Assembly: GCF_012847295.1 (NCBI RefSeq)
Contig: NZ_JABBDY010000004.1
Location: 62,001-126,000 of the forward strand
Reading direction: 5' to 3'
DNA length: 64,000 nucleotides
DNA from: Microbacterium sp. MF43
GTDB lineage: Bacteria; Actinomycetota; Actinomycetes; Actinomycetales; Microbacteriaceae
In this document: positions 33,104 through 40,248 of the stretch, piece after piece
Layout of the letters: every line of letters starts with the position of its first letter
How positions within the stretch are numbered: position 1 is the stretch's first letter
Position numbers and translations under genes: made by a program
Notes under the pieces: model-generated
What the model saw: the letters and a program-made list of their open reading frames with translations, nothing else
Database searches by the model: none
Told to the model about the DNA's origin: nothing

Positions 33104-33176
33104 GGGGCCTTAGCTCAGTTGGTAGAGCGCCTGCTTTGCAAGCAGGATGTCAGGAGTTCGAATCTCCTAGGCTCCA
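33104..33176 (+). tRNA. tRNA-Ala (TGC)
   Basis: Acceptor GGGGCCT (33104-33110) pairs with AGGCTCC with one G-T. Stem CCTGC and loop TTTGCAA (33135-33141) give anticodon TGC at 33137-33139. CCA is not encoded. Foreign-looking DNA begins directly after its 3' end. Confidence 0.97.
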
Positions 33177-33459
33177 CAAATCTATAAATCCCCGGTCAGC
33201 GCCGGTTCTGTTGCTCCGACCTGCTGGCCAACGGCCCGGTCCAAAAGCCCGACGTGCCATCCATGTGCCATTAACTGGCCCCTCCAACTGCCAGAATAGA
33301 TCTGGACCGAGCGGAGCGAGCCCGGCGCGGTGGTCGCTGCTACGCGTCTTCGACCCGGCGACGCCCACTCCACGGATCGATGCGGCTGACAGTCACTACA
33401 AGACTGCCCTGGACACGCGAATGCACGGGTCGAACCGGAACTGATCTCCATGCACCGAG
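33177..33459. other. gene-free segment after tRNA-Ala
   Basis: About 280 bases of lower-GC sequence with no supported gene. It begins exactly at the tRNA-Ala 3' end, the usual place for integration of mobile elements. I see no integrase, no transposase and no second copy of the tRNA 3' end that would mark an attachment site within the window. Confidence 0.55.
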
Positions 33460-33487
33460 ACGGCCGCTGACTGATGCCAGCGGCCGT
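33460..33487 (-). terminator. hairpin after the small membrane protein gene
   Basis: ACGGCCGCTG (33460-33469) pairs perfectly with CAGCGGCCGT (33478-33487) across an 8-base loop, 8 bases beyond the stop codon of the leftward gene. There is no T-run, so it is a likely but weak terminator. Confidence 0.6.
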
Positions 33488-33495
33488 TCGGCTGT

Positions 33496-33717
33496 TCATG
33501 TCTGTCGTCGTGTGCCGGGAGGTCTTCGCTTGGACCACTCGTACTGACCGACCCAAGCGAGTACGACACTGAACAGGATCCAGCCCGTCCAGGACGGCAC
33601 TACGTTGGCCAAGACCATCCAGACCAGGACCAGTCCTAGGAGGATCAGCAGCCCTAGCCCGTAGAGATACGTGCGCTTGGTCATGCCTGGCAGGCTAGCG
33701 GAAGGCGTTGCAGTCAT
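33496..33717 (-). CDS. small two-helix membrane protein, possible immunity-type partner
   Basis: 73 aa, unrecognised. It begins MTATPSASLPGMTKRTYLYG and has two hydrophobic helices (LLILLGLVLVWMVLANVV and WTGWILFSVVLAWVG), ending in a basic tail (WSKRRPPGTRRQT). The ATG at 33717 overlaps the stop of the upstream gene by four bases (ATGA), so translation is coupled; an internal ATG at 33684 would give 62 aa. Size, topology and coupling to a secreted Cys/Gly-rich protein resemble bacteriocin immunity proteins, but this is inference and no family was recognised. Confidence 0.6.
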   Translation of the reverse strand: MTATPSASLPGMTKRTYLYGLGLLILLGLVLVWMVLANVVPSWTGWILFSVVLAWVGQYEWSKRRPPGTRRQT

Positions 33718-34274
33718 CGACAGTGCACGGTGCCCCTCTTCTCGATGAACGGGTTCCAGCCGGGCGCGGGCAGCGGTGGTACCCACCAACCCACGACACC
33801 GACGCAGTTGCCATGGTTGTAGGCGATCTCCGCCATACCGACGATCGCGCCCGATGCCGCGGTGCACACGGCGACTCCGCCCCAGCCGAGCCCACCACAA
33901 GCCGCGGCTATGATGGCCATGGCCGCAGGGCCGCCGCTTTTGATCGTCTTGGTCTCGCTGCGGTTGAAATACATCGAGCACCAGTTCAGCCCGCATCCGA
34001 AGGTGGGGTCGGCTGTCACGGGGTAGGCGGCGCCCTCCAAGTCGACGTGCTGAGTGACGACGTTGCCCTTGATGGTGTAGTGCGTCGCGAGCTCCTTACC
34101 GTTGGCGTCCGTGGCCCAAGGCTTGCGGAGGAAGTTGACCTGAGTGCCCTTCTCGTTCAAGACAGCGACAGTACCATCCGTGTTCAGCTTCAGCGAGGTC
34201 GCGCCATTGCCGATCTCAACGGAGCGTCCGGTGCAAGCGCTTGTAGAGTTCGTCCCCCATCTGGTGGACAGCAT
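33714..34274 (-). pseudogene. 5'-truncated secreted protein with VTADP motif and Gly/Ala/Cys-rich C-terminus
   Basis: The readable part encodes 186 aa. Residues about 15-90 (NFLRKPWATDANGKELATHY, then a THYTIKGN and YPVTADP ending) match the conserved middle of a family of secreted actinobacterial proteins as I remember it. The rest has CGLNWCSMYFNRSETK, a hydrophobic Gly/Ala stretch with Cys (IIAAACGGLGWGGVAVC), and CVGVVGWW. Six cysteines suggest disulfides. No signal peptide is present, and a TAG stop stands four codons before the first ATG, so the 5' end seems lost. GC is lower than in neighbouring genes. The downstream 73-aa membrane protein overlaps its stop. Toxin-like function is a guess. 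Confidence 0.55.
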
Positions 34275-34418
34275 GTATGTATCCTACAAAGGACCGCGGC
34301 CGCACGCATTCGTTCGCCATTCTTCGGCGACATGATCTCGGCGGTCCCGGCAGTCGCCGCGCTAAACCTTCCTCACCGACACCGTTGGGGGTGTCGATCA
34401 CACTGGGAAGGGGAGATC

Positions 34419-35153
34419 ATGCATTGGTCATGGATGAGATCCGCTGCCGCAGGCATGGGGGTGTCAGCGGTGGCCGCGGGCTACATCGTGAATGTGGACC
34501 GCGCTACGAGGCAAGGACAGAGCCTCGCGCTCGTGCTGGCGAACTACTTCAGCATGTTCACCATCGTGTCGACGCTCTTGAGCGCCGGCGCACTGTTCGC
34601 CGCGGCGACGTGGACGCGGATGCACCCCGAGCGCACCCGCGAACCGTTGGGAATCGCCCTCGCGCTCGCGGTCGTCACCGGCCCGATGCTGCTGCTCGGC
34701 GTCGTCTACAACGCGCTGCTGCGGGGTGTGCCCTCCGAGGTGGCGGCGGCGGACTCGCCCGGTATCGCGATGCTCGACGCGTACGCGATCGAGGTGCTGC
34801 ACGTGGTGCTGCCGCTGTACTTCCTCGCCGACCTTCTCTTCGCCACGCGCCGCCGGGGCCTGCCGTGGTGGGGCCTGCCGGTCCTGCTCGTGTACCCGCT
34901 GCTGTGGCTGATGTACACGATGACGCGGGGTGAGCTCGTGGCCGACCCGTCGGGGGTGGCGGACTGGTGGTACCCGTACCCGTTCCTCGACCCGCACGGC
35001 GCCGGAGGGTGGGGCTCGGCGCTGATGTACATCGCGGCCATCTTCGCGGCGTTCGTCGCGATCGGGGCAGCGATCGTCGCGATCGGGCGCTACCGGGAGC
35101 GGCGCGCCGTGCGTCGAACGCAGCCTGCGGCACTGGCCGCCGTCCATCACTGA
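34419..35153 (+). CDS. Pr6Pr family six-helix membrane protein
   Basis: 244 aa with about six hydrophobic segments. Features of the family include NYFSMFTIVSTLLSA in the second helix, LGVVYNALLRG, the EVLHVVLPLYFLADLLF segment and YPLLWLMYTMTRG, followed by WYPYPFLDP. The start ATG has GGGAGA just before it. The fold resembles FAR-17a/AIG1-type lipid hydrolases, but no bacterial function is established. Its codon use returns to the high-GC style, so it marks the right edge of the low-GC insert. Confidence 0.85.
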   Translation: MHWSWMRSAAAGMGVSAVAAGYIVNVDRATRQGQSLALVLANYFSMFTIVSTLLSAGALFAAATWTRMHPERTREPLGIALALAVVTGPMLLLGVVYNALLRGVPSEVAAADSPGIAMLDAYAIEVLHVVLPLYFLADLLFATRRRGLPWWGLPVLLVYPLLWLMYTMTRGELVADPSGVADWWYPYPFLDPHGAGGWGSALMYIAAIFAAFVAIGAAIVAIGRYRERRAVRRTQPAALAAVHH

Positions 35154-35211
35154 CGAGCCGAACACCGCGGTCCGTCCCCGATCCGGGGGCGGGCCGCGGT
35201 TATGGTGAAGC

Positions 35212-35637
35212 ATGGATCTGCGCGTCGCGGCCTACGCCGTCATCGTCGACGCCGACGACCGCCTTCTCCTGGCGCACTGGAACGAAGGCCGCCGCGCAGC
35301 CTGGACGATGCCCGGCGGAGGCCTGGAGCCGGGGGAGGATCCCGAGGTCGCGGCGCGTCGCGAGGTGCGCGAGGAGACCGGCTACAGGGTCGAGATCGAC
35401 GAGCTCCTCGGCATCCACTCCCGCGTGATCCCGCCGGGGAGGCGCCTGACCCCGGGCGTGACCGAGCCGCTGCACACGCTCCGCATCATCTACCGGGCCC
35501 ACGTGGTCGGTGGCCGGCTCCGCAACGAAACCGACGGGTCCACCGACAAGGCGGAGTGGTTCCCGCTGAGCGCAGTGCCCTCACTGCAGCGGGTCAAGCT
35601 GGTCGACATCGCGCTCGAGATGGCCAAGAACGCGTGA
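35212..35637 (+). CDS. NUDIX hydrolase
   Basis: 141 aa. The Nudix box reads GGGLEPGEDPEVAARREVREETGY (about 38-61; the Glu cluster REVREE binds Mg2+). It hydrolyses nucleoside diphosphates linked to another group; the substrate is not predictable here. It ends 10 bases before the convergent YbaK gene. Confidence 0.92.
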   Translation: MDLRVAAYAVIVDADDRLLLAHWNEGRRAAWTMPGGGLEPGEDPEVAARREVREETGYRVEIDELLGIHSRVIPPGRRLTPGVTEPLHTLRIIYRAHVVGGRLRNETDGSTDKAEWFPLSAVPSLQRVKLVDIALEMAKNA

Positions 35638-35647
35638 AGCGGATGCC

Positions 35648-36130
35648 TCAGCCCGTCGGCTGCGAGATATCGGCGATCGTCGCGCCGTAAGCGGCGATGA
35701 GGTCGTCGGCGTCGACGAACAGGCTGTAGCCGTGCGCCCCCGCGCCCATCGCGATCCGCTTGCCCACGATCTGCTCATCGGCGTACACCGGCCAGTCGTT
35801 GGTGCTCCCGAGCGGAACGATGGTGCCGCGCTCGTATCCCGTCGCCTCGAACGCGCGATCGGGATCGGGCAGCTGCAGCTTGTTCACGCCCACGACGGCA
35901 CGGAGCTTCGGCCATGAGATCGCTCGATCGCCCGGGATCAGCGCGAAGAGGAAGGTGTCGTCGCTGCGCTTGACGACGAGGGTCTTCACGATTCCCGCAG
36001 GGTCGATTCCCAGCAGCGCGGCTGCTTCGGGCAGGCTCTTCGCGGCGGGACGCTCGCGGATCTCGATGTCGAGGTTTCGAGCGGATGCCGCTTCCTTGAC
36101 GCGTTCGACGCCCGAAGCGCCCTCGGTCAC
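35648..36130 (-). CDS. YbaK/EbsC-type aminoacyl-tRNA editing protein
   Basis: 160 aa. The domain shows KSLPEAAALLGIDPAGIVKTLVVK, the conserved core, and ATGYERGTIVPLG with the conserved Gly-X-X-Pro region. Family members deacylate mischarged Cys-tRNA-Pro or related species, protecting translation fidelity. It starts 2 bases after the stop of the upstream gene on the same strand, so the two are probably one operon. Confidence 0.92.
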   Translation of the reverse strand: MTEGASGVERVKEAASARNLDIEIRERPAAKSLPEAAALLGIDPAGIVKTLVVKRSDDTFLFALIPGDRAISWPKLRAVVGVNKLQLPDPDRAFEATGYERGTIVPLGSTNDWPVYADEQIVGKRIAMGAGAHGYSLFVDADDLIAAYGATIADISQPTG

Positions 36131-36132
36131 GC

Positions 36133-36645
36133 TCAGGCGTCCGGCGCGCGCAGCGGGTCGTCGGCCACCCAGAGCTCGTCGTCAGCGCGGAGCGTCTGCC
36201 ACGCGGCATAGAGCACACCGAGTGCGGCGGCGACGCCCAGGATGATGGCGATGACGCCACCTGCGCCGATCCCCTTCTTCACCGGCGCGGGGGCCGGTTT
36301 GCGGAAGGCGGAGAGGTCGAGACCGCGGCCCGACGCGAGGCGCGAGCGAGTGTCGTTCGCGGCATCCCACACCGACATCGCCGAGCCGACGACGGCGCCG
36401 GCGGCCGGCACGATCGTGTGGTTGACGACGTCCTTGCCCTTCGCGACGTACGGCGCGGCGTAGGTCTCGTAGCCCGCCTGGATGCGAGGGCGAACCTGTT
36501 CGCGGCCGAGGTGGCCGAGCTGGCGACTCGCTTCACGCGCGACGTGGGCGGCTTCACCGACCAGCACCTGCTGCGACTCCCACAGGTTGCTGGCCTGCGA
36601 CTGGAGCTTGCGGAGTTCCTTCTTGCGCTTGCGGCTGAGGCTCAC
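36133..36645 (-). CDS. uncharacterised membrane-anchored protein
   Basis: 170 aa from GTG 36645 with AGGAGG upstream. It opens with a very basic segment (SLSRKRKKELRKLQSQ), continues with helical amphipathic stretches (NLWESQQVLVGEAAHVAREASRQLGHL), and carries one transmembrane helix near 130-150 (GAGGVIAIILGVAAALGVLYAAW). The tail is acidic (DDELWVADDPLRAPDA). I do not recognise a domain. It is co-directional with the YbaK gene and divergent from ppiA. Confidence 0.8.
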   Translation of the reverse strand: MSLSRKRKKELRKLQSQASNLWESQQVLVGEAAHVAREASRQLGHLGREQVRPRIQAGYETYAAPYVAKGKDVVNHTIVPAAGAVVGSAMSVWDAANDTRSRLASGRGLDLSAFRKPAPAPVKKGIGAGGVIAIILGVAAALGVLYAAWQTLRADDELWVADDPLRAPDA

Positions 36646-36742
36646 GGTGCCCTCCTGATCGAGCGGAGATCTGGTTCGACCCATCTTGCCAGACGTGTGC
36701 TGGGGCGGGAGGGGTTGCACAGAACTCTGGAAGAATGTAGCA

Positions 36743-37315
36743 ATGCCGATTCCCACCGCTGTCGCCACTTTCCACACCAACTACGGCGACATCGTCGTCA
36801 ACCTCTTCGGAGACCACGCTCCGCGTACGGTCCAGAACTTCATCGGCCTCGCCGACGGCACCGGGTCGTGGACGCACCCCGCCACCGGCAAGCCCGGCGA
36901 GGGCCCGCTGTACAAGGACGTGGTCTTCCACCGCATCATCTCGGGCTTCATGATCCAGGGCGGCGACCCGCTCGGTCAGGGCGTGGGCGGTCCGGGCTAC
37001 ACCTTCAACGACGAGATCAGCCCCGAGCTCACCTTCACCGAGCCGTACAAGCTCGCGATGGCGAACGCCGGCCTGCGCCGCAACGCCATCACCGGTCAGG
37101 CCGAGGGCACCAACGGCTCGCAGTTCTTCATCACGGTCCCCGGCCAGGGCGGTCGCGGTCCGGAGTGGCTGCAGGGCAAGCACACGATCTTCGGCGAGGT
37201 GGCCGACGATGCCTCGAAGGCCGTCGTCGACACGATCAGCGAAGTCCCGACGGCTGCCGGCGACCGCCCGATCGAGCCCGTGGTGCTGCAGTCGGTCGAG
37301 ATCGCATCGGTCTAG
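36743..37315 (+). CDS. ppiA: cyclophilin-type peptidyl-prolyl isomerase
   Basis: 190 aa, cytosolic (no signal peptide). The catalytic set is visible: the Arg in VVFHRIISGFMIQGGDP, the Phe-Met, and NGSQFFIT with Gln. It accelerates cis-trans proline isomerisation during folding. ATG 36743 follows GGAAG. The syntenic mycobacterial gene between gyrA and crgA is ppiA. The rhomboid gene follows after 13 bases. Confidence 0.95.
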   Translation: MPIPTAVATFHTNYGDIVVNLFGDHAPRTVQNFIGLADGTGSWTHPATGKPGEGPLYKDVVFHRIISGFMIQGGDPLGQGVGGPGYTFNDEISPELTFTEPYKLAMANAGLRRNAITGQAEGTNGSQFFITVPGQGGRGPEWLQGKHTIFGEVADDASKAVVDTISEVPTAAGDRPIEPVVLQSVEIASV

Positions 37316-37328
37316 GCATCCGCCTTTC

Positions 37329-38219
37329 GTGACCGCCGACGATCTGCGTCGCAACAGCGACAACTTCTGCTACCGGCATCCCGACCGGCAGAGCTTCGTG
37401 CTCTGCCAGCGGTGCCTGCGCACGATCTGCCCCGAGTGCCAGACCCCGGCCGCCGTCGGCGTGATCTGCCCGGAGTGCCTGCGCGACCAGCAGAAGGCGG
37501 CCTCGCCCGCGCAGCGGAAGGCCGAGCGTCGGTGGTCACGACCACGGGCCCTCACGGTGAGCGGGTCGCGACCGATCGTGACCTACGTCATCATCGCCCT
37601 CACGGCATTCGTGTACCTGCTCACCCTGATCCCGGGGATCGGCACCAGCATCCAGGACACCCTGCTCTTCTTCGCTCCCACGATCTACCCTGAGCTCACC
37701 GGCAGGTTCGAGCCCTGGCGGCTGCTGACCACGGCCCTGGTCCACGGCGGGTTCTTCCACCTCGCGCTCAACATGCTCGCGCTGTTCATGATCGGCAGCA
37801 GTCTCGAGCCGCTGCTGGGCAAGGCCCGATTCCTCACGCTCTATCTGCTGAGCGCGCTGGGGGGATCGGTGGCAGTGGCGCTGCTGTCGTTCCTCACGCC
37901 GGTGGTCGGGGCATCCGGAGCGATCTTCGGGCTCTTCGGCGCGCTGCTCGTGATCGGGCGGCACATCGGGGCGAACATCGCGGGCATCGCGATCGTTCTG
38001 GGGATCAACCTGGTCATCGGCTTCGTGCCGAACTTCAACGTGTCGTGGCAGGCCCACATCGGCGGCCTCGTGGTCGGTCTCCTGGTCGGCTTCATCTTCA
38101 CGCGTACTCGCTCCTCACGTCAGCGCGGCCTGCAGATCGCGCTGCTCGTCGCGGTCGGGGTCGGGCTCATCGCACTCCTGCTCGTTCCCGTCCTGGTTCC
38201 CCAACTGGTGCTTCGCTGA
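37329..38219 (+). CDS. rhomboid family intramembrane serine protease with N-terminal zinc finger
   Basis: 296 aa from GTG 37329. An N-terminal B-box-like zinc module has Cys/His spacing CYRHPDRQSFVLCQRC...CPEC. The membrane domain starts near residue 85, with HLALNMLALFMIG (the HxxxN motif), the catalytic serine in GASGAIFGLFGAL, and the catalytic histidine in AHIGGLVVG. It cleaves substrates inside the membrane. The last helix is C-terminal. Confidence 0.94.
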   Translation: MTADDLRRNSDNFCYRHPDRQSFVLCQRCLRTICPECQTPAAVGVICPECLRDQQKAASPAQRKAERRWSRPRALTVSGSRPIVTYVIIALTAFVYLLTLIPGIGTSIQDTLLFFAPTIYPELTGRFEPWRLLTTALVHGGFFHLALNMLALFMIGSSLEPLLGKARFLTLYLLSALGGSVAVALLSFLTPVVGASGAIFGLFGALLVIGRHIGANIAGIAIVLGINLVIGFVPNFNVSWQAHIGGLVVGLLVGFIFTRTRSSRQRGLQIALLVAVGVGLIALLLVPVLVPQLVLR

Positions 38220-38316
38220 CGGAGTTATCCACAGGTTCATCCACACATGGGGATGAATCACATCCGTGTAATTCACAGGTGTTAACAACATTGTTAACAA
38301 CCCCCGAACATGAGAA
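38220..38316. promoter_or_regulatory. AT-rich spacer with DnaA-box cluster
   Basis: A perfect DnaA box TTATCCACA lies at 38225-38233 and a near box TCATCCACA at 38237-38245. An inverted repeat TTCATCC (38236-38242) / GGATGAA (38251-38257) and the palindromic GTTAACAACATTGTTAAC (38281-38298) follow. It separates the rhomboid and crgA genes, about 14 kb from oriC. No gene is visible. Confidence 0.65.
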
Positions 38317-38337
38317 AGCCCCGGTCAGGCCGGGGCT
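38317..38337 (-). terminator. hairpin after crgA
   Basis: AGCCCCGG (38317-38324) and CCGGGGCT (38330-38337) form an 8-bp stem with a 5-base loop. On the minus strand it is followed by TTCTC. It most likely ends crgA transcription and may also act on the rightward transcript. Confidence 0.75.
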
Positions 38338-38360
38338 CTCGGTTCGAAGGGGAATTGGCG

Positions 38361-38600
38361 CTATCGCCAGCGCGTGGTCATGAGGAAGCCGAGGAAGGCG
38401 ATGCCGAAGCCGATCACGAGGTTCCATCCGGCGATGCCGGGAATCGGGTACTGCATGCCGCTGAGGTAGAACACCAGCACCCACACGAGACCGATCAGCA
38501 TGAGGCCGATCATGATCGGCTTGAACCACACCGGGTTGGGTGCAGCTTCGCCTTCTGCGCGCTCGACGAGCGAGTCGTCTTCTTTGCCGGGTCGTGCCAT
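38361..38600 (-). CDS. crgA: cell division protein CrgA
   Basis: 79 aa. Two membrane helices (KPIMIGLMLIGLVWVLVFYL and VIGFGIAFLGFLMTTRW) with the linking SGMQYPIPGIAGWN, a match to the CrgA family over its whole length. CrgA interacts with FtsZ, penicillin-binding proteins and other septal proteins in mycobacteria and Streptomyces. It is divergent from the sortase gene with a 54-base gap. Confidence 0.95.
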   Translation of the reverse strand: MARPGKEDDSLVERAEGEAAPNPVWFKPIMIGLMLIGLVWVLVFYLSGMQYPIPGIAGWNLVIGFGIAFLGFLMTTRWR

Positions 38601-38654
38601 GCCAGAAGTCTAACTGCCAGCCGCCCTCCAGCGCGCGGAGACTACAATGCGGCT

Positions 38655-39437
38655 GTGGATGAAGCTCTCGCCGCTCCGAGCGGAGGAGGCCGGGCGCGAC
38701 CGGTCCCTTCGCGCCGTCGCGGCGCCTCGGTGCTCGGCGTCATCGGGGAACTGCTCATCACCGCGGGCGTCATCGTGCTGCTGTACGTCGTGTGGCAGCT
38801 GTGGGTCGGTCCCACCATCTACGGCGTGGAGGCGAACACCGAGGGCGACCGGCTCTCGCAGGAATGGGCCGAGGCCTACGGGGGCACGAACGAGCCCGAG
38901 CCCGCTCCCGACGCGGAGCCCGCGACGGCTGACCCGATCATCCTCCCCGAGCCGGCGGACGGCGAGAAGTTCGGCGTGATGCACATCCCCCGTTTCGGGG
39001 CGGACTATGCCGTGCCCATGGCGGGCGGTGTCAGCCGCGAGCGCACGCTCAACCCCATCGGCATCGGCCACTACATGGGAACGAGCATGCCGGGCGAGGC
39101 GGGCAACTTCGCCGTCGCGGCGCACCGCACCTCGTGGGCCGAGCCCTTCCGCCGCATCGCCGAACTCCGTCTCAACGACGCGATCGTCGTCGAGACCAAG
39201 GACGGCTGGTTCACCTACCGCTTCCGCACCCTCGAGTACGTCAAGCCCTCCCAGACCGATGTGCTCCTCCCGGTCCCGCAGGCGCCCGAAGTCCCGGCCG
39301 GCACGCGCTACATCACCATGACCAGCTGCAGCCCCATCCACTGGATGTGGGAGCGCATCATCGCGTACGGCGTGTTCGAGTCCTTCACACCGCGCTCCGA
39401 AGGTCCGCCGGCTTCGCTCACCGAGGGAGTCGCCTGA
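38655..39437 (+). CDS. srtE: class E sortase
   Basis: 260 aa from GTG 38655. An N-terminal membrane helix (VLGVIGELLITAGVIVLLYVVWQL) anchors it outside the cell. The catalytic residues are H157 in FAVAAH, C225 in TMTSC, and R234 in WER. Class E sortases in high-GC Gram-positives use LAXTG sorting signals. The gene is unlinked to an obvious substrate gene in this window. Its stop overlaps the next ATG by one base (TGATG). Confidence 0.9.
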   Translation: MDEALAAPSGGGRARPVPSRRRGASVLGVIGELLITAGVIVLLYVVWQLWVGPTIYGVEANTEGDRLSQEWAEAYGGTNEPEPAPDAEPATADPIILPEPADGEKFGVMHIPRFGADYAVPMAGGVSRERTLNPIGIGHYMGTSMPGEAGNFAVAAHRTSWAEPFRRIAELRLNDAIVVETKDGWFTYRFRTLEYVKPSQTDVLLPVPQAPEVPAGTRYITMTSCSPIHWMWERIIAYGVFESFTPRSEGPPASLTEGVA

Positions 39438-39592
39438 TGTATGGCGCACTGTGGCGGGTCCTTCCCGGCCCGTGGTGGATCCGCGTGCTCATCCTTCTCG
39501 TCCTCGCCGCCGCCGTGCTGTACGGGCTGCTGTTCTACGTCTTCCCGTGGGTGAGCCAGTTCGTCAACCCGCTCGACGTCACCGTCGGGTGA
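39437..39592 (+). CDS. 51-aa single-helix membrane protein coupled to sortase
   Basis: 51 aa: begins MYGALWRVLPGPWWIRV, one transmembrane helix (LILLVLAAAVLYGLLFYVF), ends FVNPLDVTVG. It is translationally coupled to srtE (TGATG overlap) and followed by the pabA-like gene after 10 bases. Similar small membrane proteins at this position are familiar from other actinobacteria, but no function is known. Confidence 0.8.
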   Translation: MYGALWRVLPGPWWIRVLILLVLAAAVLYGLLFYVFPWVSQFVNPLDVTVG

Positions 39593-39602
39593 GACGGCGC
39601 CG

Positions 39603-40232
39603 ATGAGCGTCGCTCCCGTCCTGGTGGTCGACAACCACGACAGCTTCGTCCACACCCTGGAGGGCTACCTCCACGAGCTCGGAGTCCGCACCGATCTGAT
39701 CGAGGCGGACTCGATCGACGACCCCGACGCGCTGATCGCGCCGTACCGCGCGGTCCTCGTCTCACCCGGACCGGGCACACCGGCCCGCGCGGGTGCGTCG
39801 ATCGACGTCGTCCACGCGGCGGCACGGCTCCGGATGCCTCTGCTCGGCGTCTGCCTCGGTCATCAGGCGATCGGCGAGGCGTTCGGCGCCACGGTCGCGA
39901 CGGCGCCAGAGCTCATGCACGGAATGACCTCGCTGGTGCATCACGATGGTGGACCGCTGTACGCGGGACTGCCGGATCCGTTCGTGGCCACCCGGTATCA
40001 CTCGCTGGCCATCGTGCCCGAGACGATTCCCGAGGGACTGACCGTGACCAGCCGCACTGCCGAGGGAGTGGTGATGGGCGTCGCCCACCGCGCACTTCCC
40101 ATCGTCGGCGTGCAGTTCCACCCCGAGAGCGTGCTGACCGAAGGCGGGCATAGGCTCTTGGGCAACTGGCTCGAAAGCGCTGGATTCGCGGATGCCTCGG
40201 TCCGAGGCGCCGCGCTGAGCCCGCGTCGCTGA
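39603..40232 (+). CDS. class I glutamine amidotransferase (anthranilate/aminodeoxychorismate synthase component II)
   Basis: 209 aa. The nucleophile elbow is LGVCLGHQAIGEAFG, and the catalytic His-Glu pair is in GVQFHPESVLTEGG. It supplies ammonia from glutamine to a chorismate-using partner for tryptophan or folate synthesis. The syntenic mycobacterial gene beside pknB is annotated trpG/pabA; here the partner is not in the window. It converges on pknB with a 16-base gap. Confidence 0.92.
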   Translation: MSVAPVLVVDNHDSFVHTLEGYLHELGVRTDLIEADSIDDPDALIAPYRAVLVSPGPGTPARAGASIDVVHAAARLRMPLLGVCLGHQAIGEAFGATVATAPELMHGMTSLVHHDGGPLYAGLPDPFVATRYHSLAIVPETIPEGLTVTSRTAEGVVMGVAHRALPIVGVQFHPESVLTEGGHRLLGNWLESAGFADASVRGAALSPRR

Positions 40233-40248
40233 CGGCGAGCCCGCAGCG

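Noticed and set aside
33177-34418. Prophage or integrative element with attachment sites
   Set aside because: No integrase and no repeat of the tRNA-Ala 3' end was found; only the position and composition suggest insertion.
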